Below, piece by piece: positions 1 through 9,518 of a stretch of DNA of 64,000 bases. This DNA comes from Dipteris shenzhenensis (taxonomy: Eukaryota > Polypodiophyta > Polypodiopsida > Gleicheniales), in NCBI GenBank assembly GCA_047967505.1, contig CM106541.1. The stretch is one strand, 5' to 3'. The translations under genes and the position numbers were made by a program. The notes beneath the pieces were generated by a model. It did no database searches. It had not been told where the DNA came from and worked only from the letters and a program-made list of their open reading frames with translations. Each line of letters opens with the position of its first letter. The stretch's first letter is position 1.

Positions 1-761
1 TGGTAGGCCTTTTCTGTTGAGCATGGCACTGTAAGAAAACAATACAACATCTGTGCTCAACAGATAACAGGATCTCGTATGCAAGAGAGAAAAGTAGATA
101 GTATGGAGAATCAAAATTTTGATTACTGTAACACTGATACAATAGATGGCGCTACCTCCGAGTCGTACGCTCTTGTGTGAGGAGCTTCGATGGCATGATG
201 GAAATAGTAGAGGATGGAGGCTGGATGCTAAGGAATCAGGGATGCTATAGCCAGTGATGAAATGAGCTTCACAAGCTTGCTCTTATATAGCCACCAGTCG
301 TAGTCGGTTAGACCCGACTGGGTGACCGACCCAGTGCGCCCAAAATGGCCAACTAGGGGTCGATCCTAAAATAGCCCACCGACCACACAAAAGAATCGTG
401 GCACAAAATAGAGCAAATCGCTTACGATCTCTGTTCGGCCCAGAGCCATCTGGGATCATCTGGGGCTCCAAACGAGCCCCGCAACCTGAGAGTGGGCTAC
501 CCTAGGAAATGCTCCATCTACCCTCAGTGCAGTTAGTCATGGGATGCCTTCTCTCACTTGCATGTAGCCTAGTTGGCAGTGTGCCAACTCTATCTGAAGC
601 CGTCGAGCCATCAGGCCACACATGGCCCCCATCTGGTGTCCAAACCAGGACCTACCGAATAACTGAGCTACTCAAATGCCTTCTCCTCATATGGGGGGCT
701 TACAAGTAGAGTTAGCTGGTTCCCACATAGTTACACGAGAGTGGAGCATTGATATCAAACA
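1..761 (-). repeat. Copia family B LTR, partial (5' LTR of an element running left out of the window)
   Basis: Positions 433-761 match 2790-3120 closely in the same orientation, apart from scattered substitutions. Both copies end in TCAAACA or TCTAACA, which on the minus strand is a TGTT start typical of an LTR. On the minus strand a TATATAAGA box lies at 281-289, fitting a U3-R order read right to left. I could not place the left edge or a clean primer binding site; something like a degenerate one (CTGATACAA) lies near 143-151. Bases 1-135 are probably U5 or internal 5' sequence of the same element. The LTR identity is inferred from the paired copies and from the PPT beside the other copy. 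Confidence 0.55.
281..289 (-). promoter_or_regulatory. TATA box of the family B LTR
   Basis: The minus strand reads TATATAAGA, a near-ideal plant TATA box inside a putative LTR. Transcription would run leftward out of the window. The call rests on the motif and on its position inside the LTR. Confidence 0.45.
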
Positions 762-2786
762 GGCATGAGATACCTCTGCAATATGCCTGTTTTTCCTTTC
801 TACAAGTCCATTTTACTATGGGGTATGATTGCATGAATATTGCTTCTTTATGCCATGCTCCTGCAGAAACCTTGCAAAATCATTTGAGAGGCACTCTCCC
901 CCTCCATTTGACCTTAGGCATTTTATTTGCAGGCCTATTTCTTTCTCAACCTTAGATAGTGACAAAATAATGACAGCCTCCAATAGATGCAGCTTTATTA
1001 GTCCACACATCAGAGTGGATTAATTGCAATGGCCTCTTACTCTCTTGAACATGTCTAGGAAATGGTTTCCTTGCATGTTTTCCAAATTGACAGGCTTCAC
1101 ATACCTTATGCATTTCTGCAACATTGAACTTAGGCAATCCTGCAACAATATTTTGGGCCTACATTAATTGAAGTCGTTGTACATCAACATGAGCAATGCA
1201 TTTCTGCCAGATATCAATATCTGCAACTACACCAGTCCCATGTGCAAATATTGCTACACTCAATTTAGGCATGTCTGCATCCAACGTAAACATCCTGCCC
1301 TTCTTCTTCCCTTTTGCTATCAAGTGACCTTTATTTTTCATATCCTCAACAAAGCATCCATGAGGATTAAATCTGATGTGCAAGCTCTGCTCAACCATTT
1401 GACCAACAAAAACTAGGTTCTTGGTGATATTCGGGGTCACATGAAATACATCAAACATGTATTTCTTTTTCCCATCCTGCATAGACAAAGGAATTTTACC
1501 AATCTGCACAATAGGATGTGCAGTATCATCACCAGTCTCCACAAATGTTGGTCTTTTCATTTTCCTTGCATCCTGCATCCATTCTACATGACCTGTCATG
1601 TGGTTTGATGCACTTGAGTCAACATACCACACATCATTGCTTTCTTCTACACTTGTCACAGAATTGGTCATGTGCTGCACCATAAACAAATGCTCATTTC
1701 TATCATCACCATGTCTACTAGAGGATGCATAATTGCATTGCTGCAACTTTCCAATCATGATGTCATTCTGCTTTTATAGCAGTCTTTAACCATATGACCC
1801 ATTTTCCCATAGTAGTAGCATTCAACATTGCTGTTTGCATTTTGGCTTCTCTGCCATCCACCACGACCTCTTTGCCTCCCCCTGCCTTTAAAGTTACCAT
1901 GTCCTCCTCAATAGGATAGGTTTTCTTAAATTTGCTGCATATTTTGATTTTTGCCACAACCTCTAGATCGGCCTGCTCTACCTCTGCCTCTACCTCTTCT
2001 AGCATTTGAGTAGAAGACAGTTTCTTTTGAAGTTCCTCTTGAAGAAGATGCACCACCATTTCTTTGCTCTTCAAAAGTTAGAAGAGCAATCAACTCCTCA
2101 AAATCAATAAAATTCTCAAGGACAGCAATGGATGTACAGAATTGTGCATAATCCTTTCCTAGACCATTTAAGGTCACAGAAACTAAATCATCATCTTCCA
2201 CTGGTGACCCAATAGAAGCAAGTGCATCTGCAATCTTCTTCACCTTCATGTGGTAGTCATTGATGCTCATATTTTCTCTCTCCACATTATGCAACTCCTA
2301 CTTGAGCTACATTTTCCTGGCTTGCTTATTTGTGCTATATATTTTTGTCAAAGTATGTCACACCTCCTTCGGTGTGCTTGCATCCTGAATATGTGCAATC
2401 ATAGAATCTGAAATACTGATAGATAGCCATTACATGACTTTTCTAGCTCTCCCATGCCAGCCTTTAAATGCCTACAACTCCTGTTGATTTGGAATATTAG
2501 GAATAATTGGTTCTTGTTCAGCTCTATTAATGAACTCCCAATACCCTTTTCCCTTAAGGAAATTCGTCATTCTAAACTTCCATGCTTGGAAGTTGTTCTT
2601 GTTAAGCTTTTCAGTGACTATATGTGAAAGATCATCAAATGCCATTACAGAACACTGCAAAAATATTCTGTCAGTGCAAAAAACACAACTTCTACCTCAC
2701 AAGGGCAAATCTGCAAAACTGACGAAAGTGGTATTTGACCACGCAGTCACTTCCTAGTGACAATTTTGCATCAACAAGCAATAAGT
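762..2786 (-). pseudogene. Ty1/copia gag-protease-integrase fragment (copy A1)
   Basis: Read right to left it encodes a gag N-terminus (about 2472-2645), gag with an RNA-binding zinc knuckle (1763-2294), a protease segment with the DSSASNHMTGH active-site region and a GAG-pre-integrase part (1159-1758), then integrase pieces (765-1137). RT and RNase H are absent. The second zinc-knuckle cysteine is Tyr. Many in-frame stops are present. Compared with copy D, five are CAG-to-TAG: one before AFKGW, two in the RKM-LK-EL stretch and one before AQNIV, with another in the same region. It matches copy D at 21.7-23.6 kb throughout. The right edge joins a family B LTR inside the 5' UTR at about 2786. 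It is a dead fragment. Confidence 0.85.
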
Positions 2787-2789
2787 CCA

Positions 2790-3120
2790 TTCGGCCTAGA
2801 GCCATCCGAGATCATTCGAGGCTCCAAACGAGCCCCGCAACCTGAGAGTGGGCTGCCCCAGGAAATGCTTCATCTACCCTCAATGCGGGCAGTCATGGGA
2901 TGCCTTCCCGCACTTGCATGTAGCCAAGTTGGCACTGTGCCAGCTCTATCTGAAGCCGTCGAGCCATCAGGCCACACATGGCGCCTATCTGGTGTCCAAA
3001 CCAGGACCTACTAGATAACCGAGCTACTCAAATGCCTTCTCCTCATATAGGGGGCTTACAAGTAGAGTTAGCTGGTGGTTCCCGCATAGTTACATGAGAG
3101 TGGAGCATTGATATCTAACA
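2790..3120 (-). repeat. Copia family B LTR, truncated copy
   Basis: This is a direct repeat of 433-761. It ends at 3120 in ATATCTAACA, followed at once by a C-run that on the minus strand is a polypurine tract. It is therefore the 3' LTR of the pol fragment to its right. The R-U5 part is missing, replaced by fragment A1. Confidence 0.65.
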
Positions 3121-3129
3121 CCCCCCCTC
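3121..3129 (-). other. Polypurine tract of family B copia
   Basis: On the minus strand the tract is AGGGGGGG immediately before the LTR start TGTTAGATATC. This is the normal place for plus-strand DNA priming in LTR retrotransposons. Confidence 0.6.
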
Positions 3130-4503
3130 AATGTCCACCCGTAAGTGAACTTAACTTTTTGGCCCAATGCCAAGTCGATGAAGATGCCTGTCCAGCAAGT
3201 CTCTTCCAAGAGCCTTCGTGAAGATGTCCGCAGCATTCTCTGTAGTCAGACACTACACCAAGTCGACCTCTCCATCCATGATGAGCTCGCATACAAAGTG
3301 GTATTGAATCTCAATGTGTTTTGTGCGAGCGTGGAACACAGGGTTCTTTGCAATCGCCATGCAACTCTGATTGTCACATGATAATTGCGTTGGCTTGTTG
3401 TGCACTGCACCCATGTCCCCTAAAATACTCAATCATACTGCCTTGGAAGAAGCAAAGCATGTTGATTTGTACTCAGCCTCGGTAGAAGAAAGAGCAACTA
3501 TGGGTTGCTTCTTACTGAGCCATGACATAGCTCCTGATCCAAGTGAGAAATAGTAACCTGTCACTGATCTCCTGCTGTCCACGTCTCCTGCCCAATCCGA
3601 GTCATAGAATCTAGTCAAGATGTTGCCCTTGGTATAGGTGATGCCATAATCAAGTGTGCCTTTGATGTATTTCAGCACCCACATCCCTACCCTCCAATGG
3701 TTCTCCCGGGGCTTATTGGAAAACCTACTTAGTACACAAGTCACAAAGCTGATGTCCGGCCGCATGTTGCATAAGTAAATCAAGCTACCCACAAGCCTTC
3801 TGTACTTCACTTCATCCACCAGTGGTGATGAATCCTCGTTTGAGAGCTTCACGTCAACCTCCATAGGGGTGCCAACTGTCTTGCACTCAGCCATGCCAAT
3901 TGCCTTCAGTATCTCTCCAGCATACTTCAGCTATGGAATGAAGATCTGTTTTGGCTCTTGCCAAACTTCAATCCCCAAAAAGAAATGCATCACTCCGAGG
4001 TCTGTCATTTCAAACTCTCTTCCTAGCAACTTCTTTGTCTGCAAGATCTTTTCTTCATGGTTCCCTGTTATGACAAGATCATCCACATGAAGGACCATGA
4101 TCATACACCTACCTCCTTCTCTGTAGATATATAAATTTGCATCATATGGGTTGCTCCTGAACCCGTTTTGTAGAAAGTAGGAATCAATCCATTGGTACCA
4201 CGCTCGTGGGGCCTATTTCAGCTCGTAAAGTTCCTTGTTCAGTTTATAGACTTTACCTTCTGAACCGGGGATCTCAAAACCTAGTGGTTGCTCATGTATA
4301 CCTCCTCTTTGAGATCTCCATTCAGAAAGGTGGATTTTACATCTATCTGAAACACGGGCCAACTTCCCTAAGCAGCTAAAGCCAAAACACTACAAATTGT
4401 GGTTAGTCGAGTTGTGGGAGCAAAACTATCCTGATAATCAAAACCATGAACCTGTGTGAATCCTTTTGCCACGAGCCGAGCCTTGTACTTATCCAATGTA
4501 GTT
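3130..4503 (-). pseudogene. Ty1/copia reverse transcriptase-RNase H remnant (element B)
   Basis: The minus strand keeps the copia RT order: KARLVAKGF, FQIDVKSTFLNGDL, a catalytic-loop variant HVDDL (usually YVDDL) and FFLGIEVW. RNase H follows (3433-3894) with DSDWAGD and SSTEAEY, then the pol C-terminus up to the PPT at 3121. It is broken by at least three stops and a one-base deletion just after EEVYM. One stop stands where the intact copies have Gln before APRAW, a CAG-to-TAG change. It belongs to a different copia lineage from copies A, C and D. It is non-functional. Confidence 0.85.
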
Positions 4504-5148
4504 ATGGAGCATGTCCTCAAATGGGTATGCATCACTTTAGCACAACATTGGAGGCCTATTAACTGATGCCCAATGTTCTCATTTAGATGCGTCCTTGGGT
4601 TGAGGAGAAGCTCACATAGTGTACTTTTGAATGATTACTTGGTTGCATGTGTGTATAGAAAAAAATTTTGATGTTTTTGAATAAATTGCTATATCCTACA
4701 GTATTCAAGATGCATGCTTCACATGCAATATAGCACTTGTAATGCTTTAGCACTTTTGTTTCAAATACTTATTCCATAATTTTTTGCTCTTATGTTCAAT
4801 TTTGGAATTTTTATTATAACTTGAAGAGAAAGTTTTCTGAATTCTATTGAGCAATGCATAAGTTATGGGTCATGCAAGATATTTGTATACAAAAACTTCC
4901 CTGGACCTCACAAAAAATGGCTACGTCCAAGCAAACAATGACCCCATGATACTTGGTTAAAAATATGGTATAATGCAATTTCAACCATGCAAACCATATC
5001 AAATCAGCACAATGCCTTTCATACACATCAAGATAGGTGGATTGATATGTGTGCAAGTTATTGTGCCCATCTAATATGTGTGTTATGGTTAGTGAAATAC
5101 ATGGTCTAAGGCACTTTCGACCATGAAAAACATCTCCAATTGGCATAG
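4504..5148. other. Intergenic stretch without recognised features
   Basis: AT-rich sequence with short open frames only. No domain, terminal repeat or known element end is visible. It separates the family B pol remnant from the LTR of element C. Confidence 0.4.
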
Positions 5149-5448
5149 TGTAAAGAATAAGGGAGAGAGATAGGAGACTCAAGTGCAGCTTTCTTCACAA
5201 CACACAAAAGAGAGAGGACACAAGGTTGGAGGGTGAAGCCTTTCTTCACTTTTGCACACAACAACAATACAATAGAAGAGGGAAATACCCTATATGTCAA
5301 AACCTAGAATACGTGGTTCATATGTGAACCCAAACCAAAAACATACGTGGTAGTCTAACTACACCACGAGTACAACTAACATAGGCGGTGACATAAATGA
5401 TAGTCATCCAGGAGATATATCGGGGGTAGAGCTTGTTGAGAATCTCAC
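5149..5448 (-). repeat. 3' LTR of copia element C
   Basis: The sequence parallels the 352-bp LTR of element D: the TGTAAAGAATAAGGGAGAGAG start, an ACCCTATATGT block, and a GTGACATAAATG...GAGCT end. It is clearly diverged. The LTR/PPT junction seen in D is deleted here, so the pol frame runs directly into the LTR. The upstream (right) LTR of C is missing. Confidence 0.65.
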
Positions 5449-8400
5449 GTACACCAAGCAAGCTCCTAAATCTGCGAAGCTTCTTGGTACCCAATGCCTT
5501 CGTAAAAATATCAGCCACCTGCTCCTCAGTGCTGACATAGACAAGATCAATCTCACCAGCTAGAACCTTCTCTCTCACAAAGTGATAATGCACCTCAATG
5601 TGCTTCGTTCTAGCATGATAAACTGGGTTATTAGCAAGCATGATGCTGCTAATGTTGTCACAATGAATGACAACTGCTGCATGAACTGTCTGTCCCATAT
5701 CTGCAAGTAGCTTCCGTAACCAAGCTACCTCACATGCAGCCATTGCTGCACCCCTGTACTCAGCCTCTGTGCTCGACAAGGCAACTGTTGGCTGCTTCTT
5801 GCTGCTCCAACTGATAGCACCACTCCCAAGGGTAAACATAAAACCACTAGTAGATCTCTTGTCTGAGACACTACCAGCCCAGTCAGCATCTGTGTATCCA
5901 TGTACCTGTAATGCACACCCAGCTTCATAAAACAGTCCATAATGCAATGTGGACTTCACATACTGCAGTATGTGCCTAGCCGCATCCAAATGTGGCTTCC
6001 TCGGTGCCTGCATAAACTGACTCACCAGCCCCACAGCATAGCTCAAATCTGGTCTGGTTATAGTCATGTAAATCAAGCTACCTACTATGCGCCTGTACAT
6101 AGTAATATCTTCAAGAAGCTCACCTGTCTCTGCATTGAGCTTCACATTCTGCTCCAATGGAATAGAGATAGGCTTACAGCCTGTCATCCCATATTTGGAC
6201 AGCATGTCCAAACCGTATTGCCTTTGCAACAGCCATATCCCACTCGGGGATCTAATAACCTCAATGCCCAAGAAGTAGCGCAGCTCTCCCAAATCTTTCA
6301 TCTCAAATTTCTGCTTCAACAGCAGCTTCACTTCATTAATGTCTGCATCACTATAACCTGTAATAATCAAGTCATCAACATAGATGACTACAAGCACAAT
6401 CCCTCTGTTTGTCCTTTTCACATAAAGTGAAAAATCTGAATTGGAAATCTGAAATCCAATAGTGACAAGATATTGCCCTATCTTGTCTGACCATGCCCTC
6501 GGCGCCTGTTTTAAGCCATACAAGGCTTTGCGCAACCTGCATACAAAATCGGGGTGTGAATTATCCTCATAACCTTCTGGCTGCATCATATAAACCTCTT
6601 CCTGCAAATCACCATGCAAGAAGGCATTTTTCACATCCATCTGATGCAAAGACCATCCCTTTGCAGCAGCCATAGCAATTACTACTCTCACGCTTGCCAT
6701 CCTTGCAACTGGGCTGAAAGTTTCCTCATAGTCAATTCCATATGTCTGTGCAAAACCTTTGGCAACCAATCTTGCCTTGTACCTGCTAACAGACCCATCA
6801 GCATTGTGCTTTACTTTGTAAACCCACTTGCAGCCAATAGCCTTCTTATCATGAGGCAAAGGCATCAAATCCCAAGTGTGGTTTGCATCCAAGGCAGCCA
6901 TCTCTTCATCCATAGCTGCTTCCCAATTTTTATGCCCTGCTGCATCCTCAAAACATGTGGGCTCTGGCTCCTCTAGAACCTTGACCATATAAGCATAGTG
7001 ATGTGCTGTATACCCATCATATCTCAGCGTGTCAACTGGATACTTAATACGAGTGGACCTTCGTACAACTGGATCAGTTGCAGGAGTCTTTAAATCATGC
7101 CTGCTTTTCCTTGCACCAGGTGTAACAACAGAAGGAATCCCAAGTTCCTCATCAAGGCTCATTTCAGAGCCACTTGACTCTCCATCAACATGAGAGCTAC
7201 CAGCAGACACATCAAACACTGGAGCATGGTCCACTTTTTCTTTTCCCTTATGTGATACCTGCACAACACTATCAGGACTGCCATGTGACAATTCACTAGA
7301 TCTCAATCTCCCTGTCCATGCATTAGATCCACTAGTAGAGGACTCTCTGGGTCCACTCAAGGCTTGAGATTGCTGCTCTGGATTTATTGCAGCATTCCCA
7401 TTTCCTGCATCTGCATCTCCTACCATAACAGTTGGTGCATACCAGCTGCTCATTTCATCAAAAACATCTCTGCTCACTTGCATTTTGCGGGTGGAAGGGT
7501 TATAACAGCGATACCCTTTCTGGTGCAAAGCATATCCAATAAAGATGCATTTTTCTGCCTTTGGATCCAGCTTTGTTCTCTTCTCATCAGGAACATGAAC
7601 ATAAGCTATGCAACCAAATACCTTCAAGTGAGAAATATCTGGTTTTTGGCCTGTATACATTTCTTCAAGCGTCATGCCATGGACAGTTGCAATGGGGGTT
7701 CTGTTCATAATATAAACAGTAGTTGCTACTGCTTCAGCCCAAAAATAATCAGGCATGTTTTTCTCATTTAGGATCGCCCGTCCTACTTCTGCAATATGCC
7801 TGTTCTTCCTTTCTGCAACCCCATTCTGCTGAGGGGTAGACCTGCATGAGTACTTCCTTTGAATTCCCTGTTCTTTCAGATATTCATAAAATTCTTCTGA
7901 AAAGTACTCTCCCCCTCCATCAGATCTTAGCACTTTAATATGCACACCTTTCTCTTTTTCAACCATGGCCTTAAAAGCCTTGAAATGGCTGAACACTTCA
8001 CTTTTGTGCTTCATAAAATAAATCCACACCTTCCTAGTGTAGTCATCAATAAACGTCACATAATAATGGCATCCACCAATAGAAGCAGCTTTGGTTGTCC
8101 AAACATCTGAATGGATCACTTCCAAAGGTCTTCTGCTCACCTTAGCATTTTTGGGAAATGCATGTCTGGCCTGCTTACCCATTTGGCATGCTTCACATAC
8201 CTTTTGCATTCCCTCAACTCTGAATTTAGGCAAACCTGCAACAATGTTTTTCGTTTGCATAGATTTCAGCCTTTGTATATTCACGTGCCCAATGCGCTTG
8301 TGCCATATCTCAATATCTGCAATGACACCTCTCCCATGCGCAAACATAGCAGCTTTCACCTCAGGCATATCAACATCCAAGGTGAACATTCTGCCATTTT

Positions 8401-8509
8401 TGTTGCCTTTCGCAACCAAGCGGCACTTATTTTTCAAGTCCTCAACAAAGCATCCATCAGGATTAAATCTAACCTGCAGACCTTGCTCAATAGACAGATT
8501 CTCAGACAT
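5318..8509 (-). CDS. Ty1/copia Pol (pre-integrase, integrase, RT, RNase H), element C
   Basis: This is an uninterrupted 1063-codon frame from an ATG in good context (AAAATGTCT). Domains in order: GAG-pre-integrase with an H-H-C-C zinc site (WHKRIGH ... CEACQMGK); integrase catalytic core with Asp in HSDVW, Asp in RSDGGGEY and Glu in QQNGVAERKNRHI; RT with FLHGDL and YVDDLIITG; RNase H with DADWAGS, STEAEYRG and HCDN. Gag and the protease DSGA motif are missing: the ATG lies in sequence joined directly to the 5' UTR, so an internal deletion removed them. At the C-terminus the frame reads about 40 codons into the LTR because the PPT junction is lost. It is probably a non-autonomous derivative that kept an open pol. 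It could not make particles alone. Confidence 0.9.
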   Translation of the reverse strand: MSENLSIEQGLQVRFNPDGCFVEDLKNKCRLVAKGNKNGRMFTLDVDMPEVKAAMFAHGRGVIADIEIWHKRIGHVNIQRLKSMQTKNIVAGLPKFRVEGMQKVCEACQMGKQARHAFPKNAKVSRRPLEVIHSDVWTTKAASIGGCHYYVTFIDDYTRKVWIYFMKHKSEVFSHFKAFKAMVEKEKGVHIKVLRSDGGGEYFSEEFYEYLKEQGIQRKYSCRSTPQQNGVAERKNRHIAEVGRAILNEKNMPDYFWAEAVATTVYIMNRTPIATVHGMTLEEMYTGQKPDISHLKVFGCIAYVHVPDEKRTKLDPKAEKCIFIGYALHQKGYRCYNPSTRKMQVSRDVFDEMSSWYAPTVMVGDADAGNGNAAINPEQQSQALSGPRESSTSGSNAWTGRLRSSELSHGSPDSVVQVSHKGKEKVDHAPVFDVSAGSSHVDGESSGSEMSLDEELGIPSVVTPGARKSRHDLKTPATDPVVRRSTRIKYPVDTLRYDGYTAHHYAYMVKVLEEPEPTCFEDAAGHKNWEAAMDEEMAALDANHTWDLMPLPHDKKAIGCKWVYKVKHNADGSVSRYKARLVAKGFAQTYGIDYEETFSPVARMASVRVVIAMAAAKGWSLHQMDVKNAFLHGDLQEEVYMMQPEGYEDNSHPDFVCRLRKALYGLKQAPRAWSDKIGQYLVTIGFQISNSDFSLYVKRTNRGIVLVVIYVDDLIITGYSDADINEVKLLLKQKFEMKDLGELRYFLGIEVIRSPSGIWLLQRQYGLDMLSKYGMTGCKPISIPLEQNVKLNAETGELLEDITMYRRIVGSLIYMTITRPDLSYAVGLVSQFMQAPRKPHLDAARHILQYVKSTLHYGLFYEAGCALQVHGYTDADWAGSVSDKRSTSGFMFTLGSGAISWSSKKQPTVALSSTEAEYRGAAMAACEVAWLRKLLADMGQTVHAAVVIHCDNISSIMLANNPVYHARTKHIEVHYHFVREKVLAGEIDLVYVSTEEQVADIFTKALGTKKLRRFRSLLGVREILNKLYPRYISWMTIIYVTAYVSCTRGVVRLPRMFLVWVHI

Positions 8510-8869
8510 TTTACAAATCACGAATTGCAACAGCAACCTGTAAACACAGCAAATGCCTCACAAGGGCAAATAGCAAAACTTCTGCAAACAGCCTCACAGG
8601 GGCAGATCCGCAACACTGACGAAAGTGGTATTTCACCACACAGTCACTTCCTAGTGACGATTTTGCATCAACAGGCAACAGGCATGAATCTGCAACTCCC
8701 AATATCTCTGCACACAGGTATACGATGCAATTTCTGTGGCACCTTTCCATCGACTAGCCGTGCAGTGGTCGCACAGCGTAAAATAGGGCCTTTTTTTGAG
8801 TGCCTGCGAAGAACTTCCGCCTTCAAAACGGGCCCCGAAACGGCATCAAATCAAAAAAATAAAGTCACC
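8510..8869 (-). other. 5' untranslated region relic of element C
   Basis: It matches the leader of element D (23.63-23.93 kb) and of copy A2 (11.1-11.4 kb), including GACGAAAGTGGTATTTCACC and a purine-poor tract near 8760-8860. Homology stops at about 8869, where the TRIM-like insertion begins. The PBS and 5' LTR of C are gone. Confidence 0.65.
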
Positions 8870-9138
8870 AAGGGCTTCCGTGAGGTGCTAGCGGTCTTGG
8901 AGGGGGGCACGCTAGGCACATGCTCCTATCATCAGATCACCAGTTCTTCACGCTCATAGTCCTCCGTCCAGCATCTGTCTAGATCACCATCGAAGCTCTG
9001 TCTGTAGAGCGCATGGGTGGACAGCCAACCATTAGTTGTATCAGCAGTTTGGTATATCAGAATTTTTGAATTCTCTCCAGCTTTCCATCGTGTACTTGCA
9101 TTTTGTTGTTATCTTCCACTGCGTACTATTTTCTTACA

Positions 9139-9150
9139 TGGTATCAGAGC
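9139..9150 (+). other. Primer binding site (initiator tRNA-Met) of the TRIM-like element
   Basis: TGGTATCAGAGC directly follows an LTR end in CA and is the classical plant copia PBS, complementary to the 3' end of initiator tRNA-Met. The next bases (to about 9167) can form a T-stem-loop-like hairpin with CCGGG and CCCGG arms. Confidence 0.8.
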
Positions 9151-9189
9151 CCGGGTCTGATTCCCGGCCACCTCTCTCCATGATCGATT

Positions 9190-9198
9190 GGAGGGGGG
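9190..9198 (+). other. Polypurine tract of the TRIM-like element
   Basis: GGAGGGGGG lies immediately before an LTR-type TGTTGGAG start. It is 40 bp from the PBS. Confidence 0.65.
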
Positions 9199-9518
9199 TG
9201 TTGGAGGTGCAAATCTCTCATGGACAAAGGGGATAAGAAGAAGGAGAAAGGGTTGAATTATCCCACATACAAAGGTGTGTGGAAGATGAAGAGACATAAA
9301 TAGTCCAAGTTGCCCCTCCTATCTTCAATTCCCCCAAGCTTGCCTTTTGTGGAGGTTGGAGGGCTGGCTAGGCAAGGGTGCCTTATGGCAGGGCTGGGGA
9401 CCTGCCATACACACATGCCAGAGCCTCCGTAGTGGCCATGAAGGTTGTGCACTTCCGTGAGGTGCTAGCGGTCTTGGCGGGGGGCACGCTAGGCACATGC
9501 TCTTGGATTCTAACACAC

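Larger units (their letters stand above)
8870..9518 (+). mobile_element. TRIM-like miniature LTR retrotransposon, truncated
   Basis: An LTR segment ends at 9138 in TTCTTACA and is followed by the PBS (9139-9150), only about 40 bp more, a PPT (9190-9198) and a new LTR start TGTTGGAGGTGC at 9199. The internal region is 60 bp with no coding. Both LTR parts share a 51-bp block (8875-8925 and 9453-9503, one mismatch). The left LTR lacks its start and the right LTR lacks its end; together they imply an LTR of about 515 bp. The right LTR has a plant-LTR-like GAATTATCCCACAT block. It is a non-autonomous element or a collapsed copy of a larger one. Confidence 0.65.

Noticed and set aside
136-165. PBS of the family B element near 143
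   Set aside because: Only a partial match to the initiator tRNA complement, and no TG/CA LTR boundary lies beside it.
5942-8959. Plus-strand frames of 60-282 codons opposite element C
   Set aside because: Antisense shadows of the intact pol and its leader. No domains.
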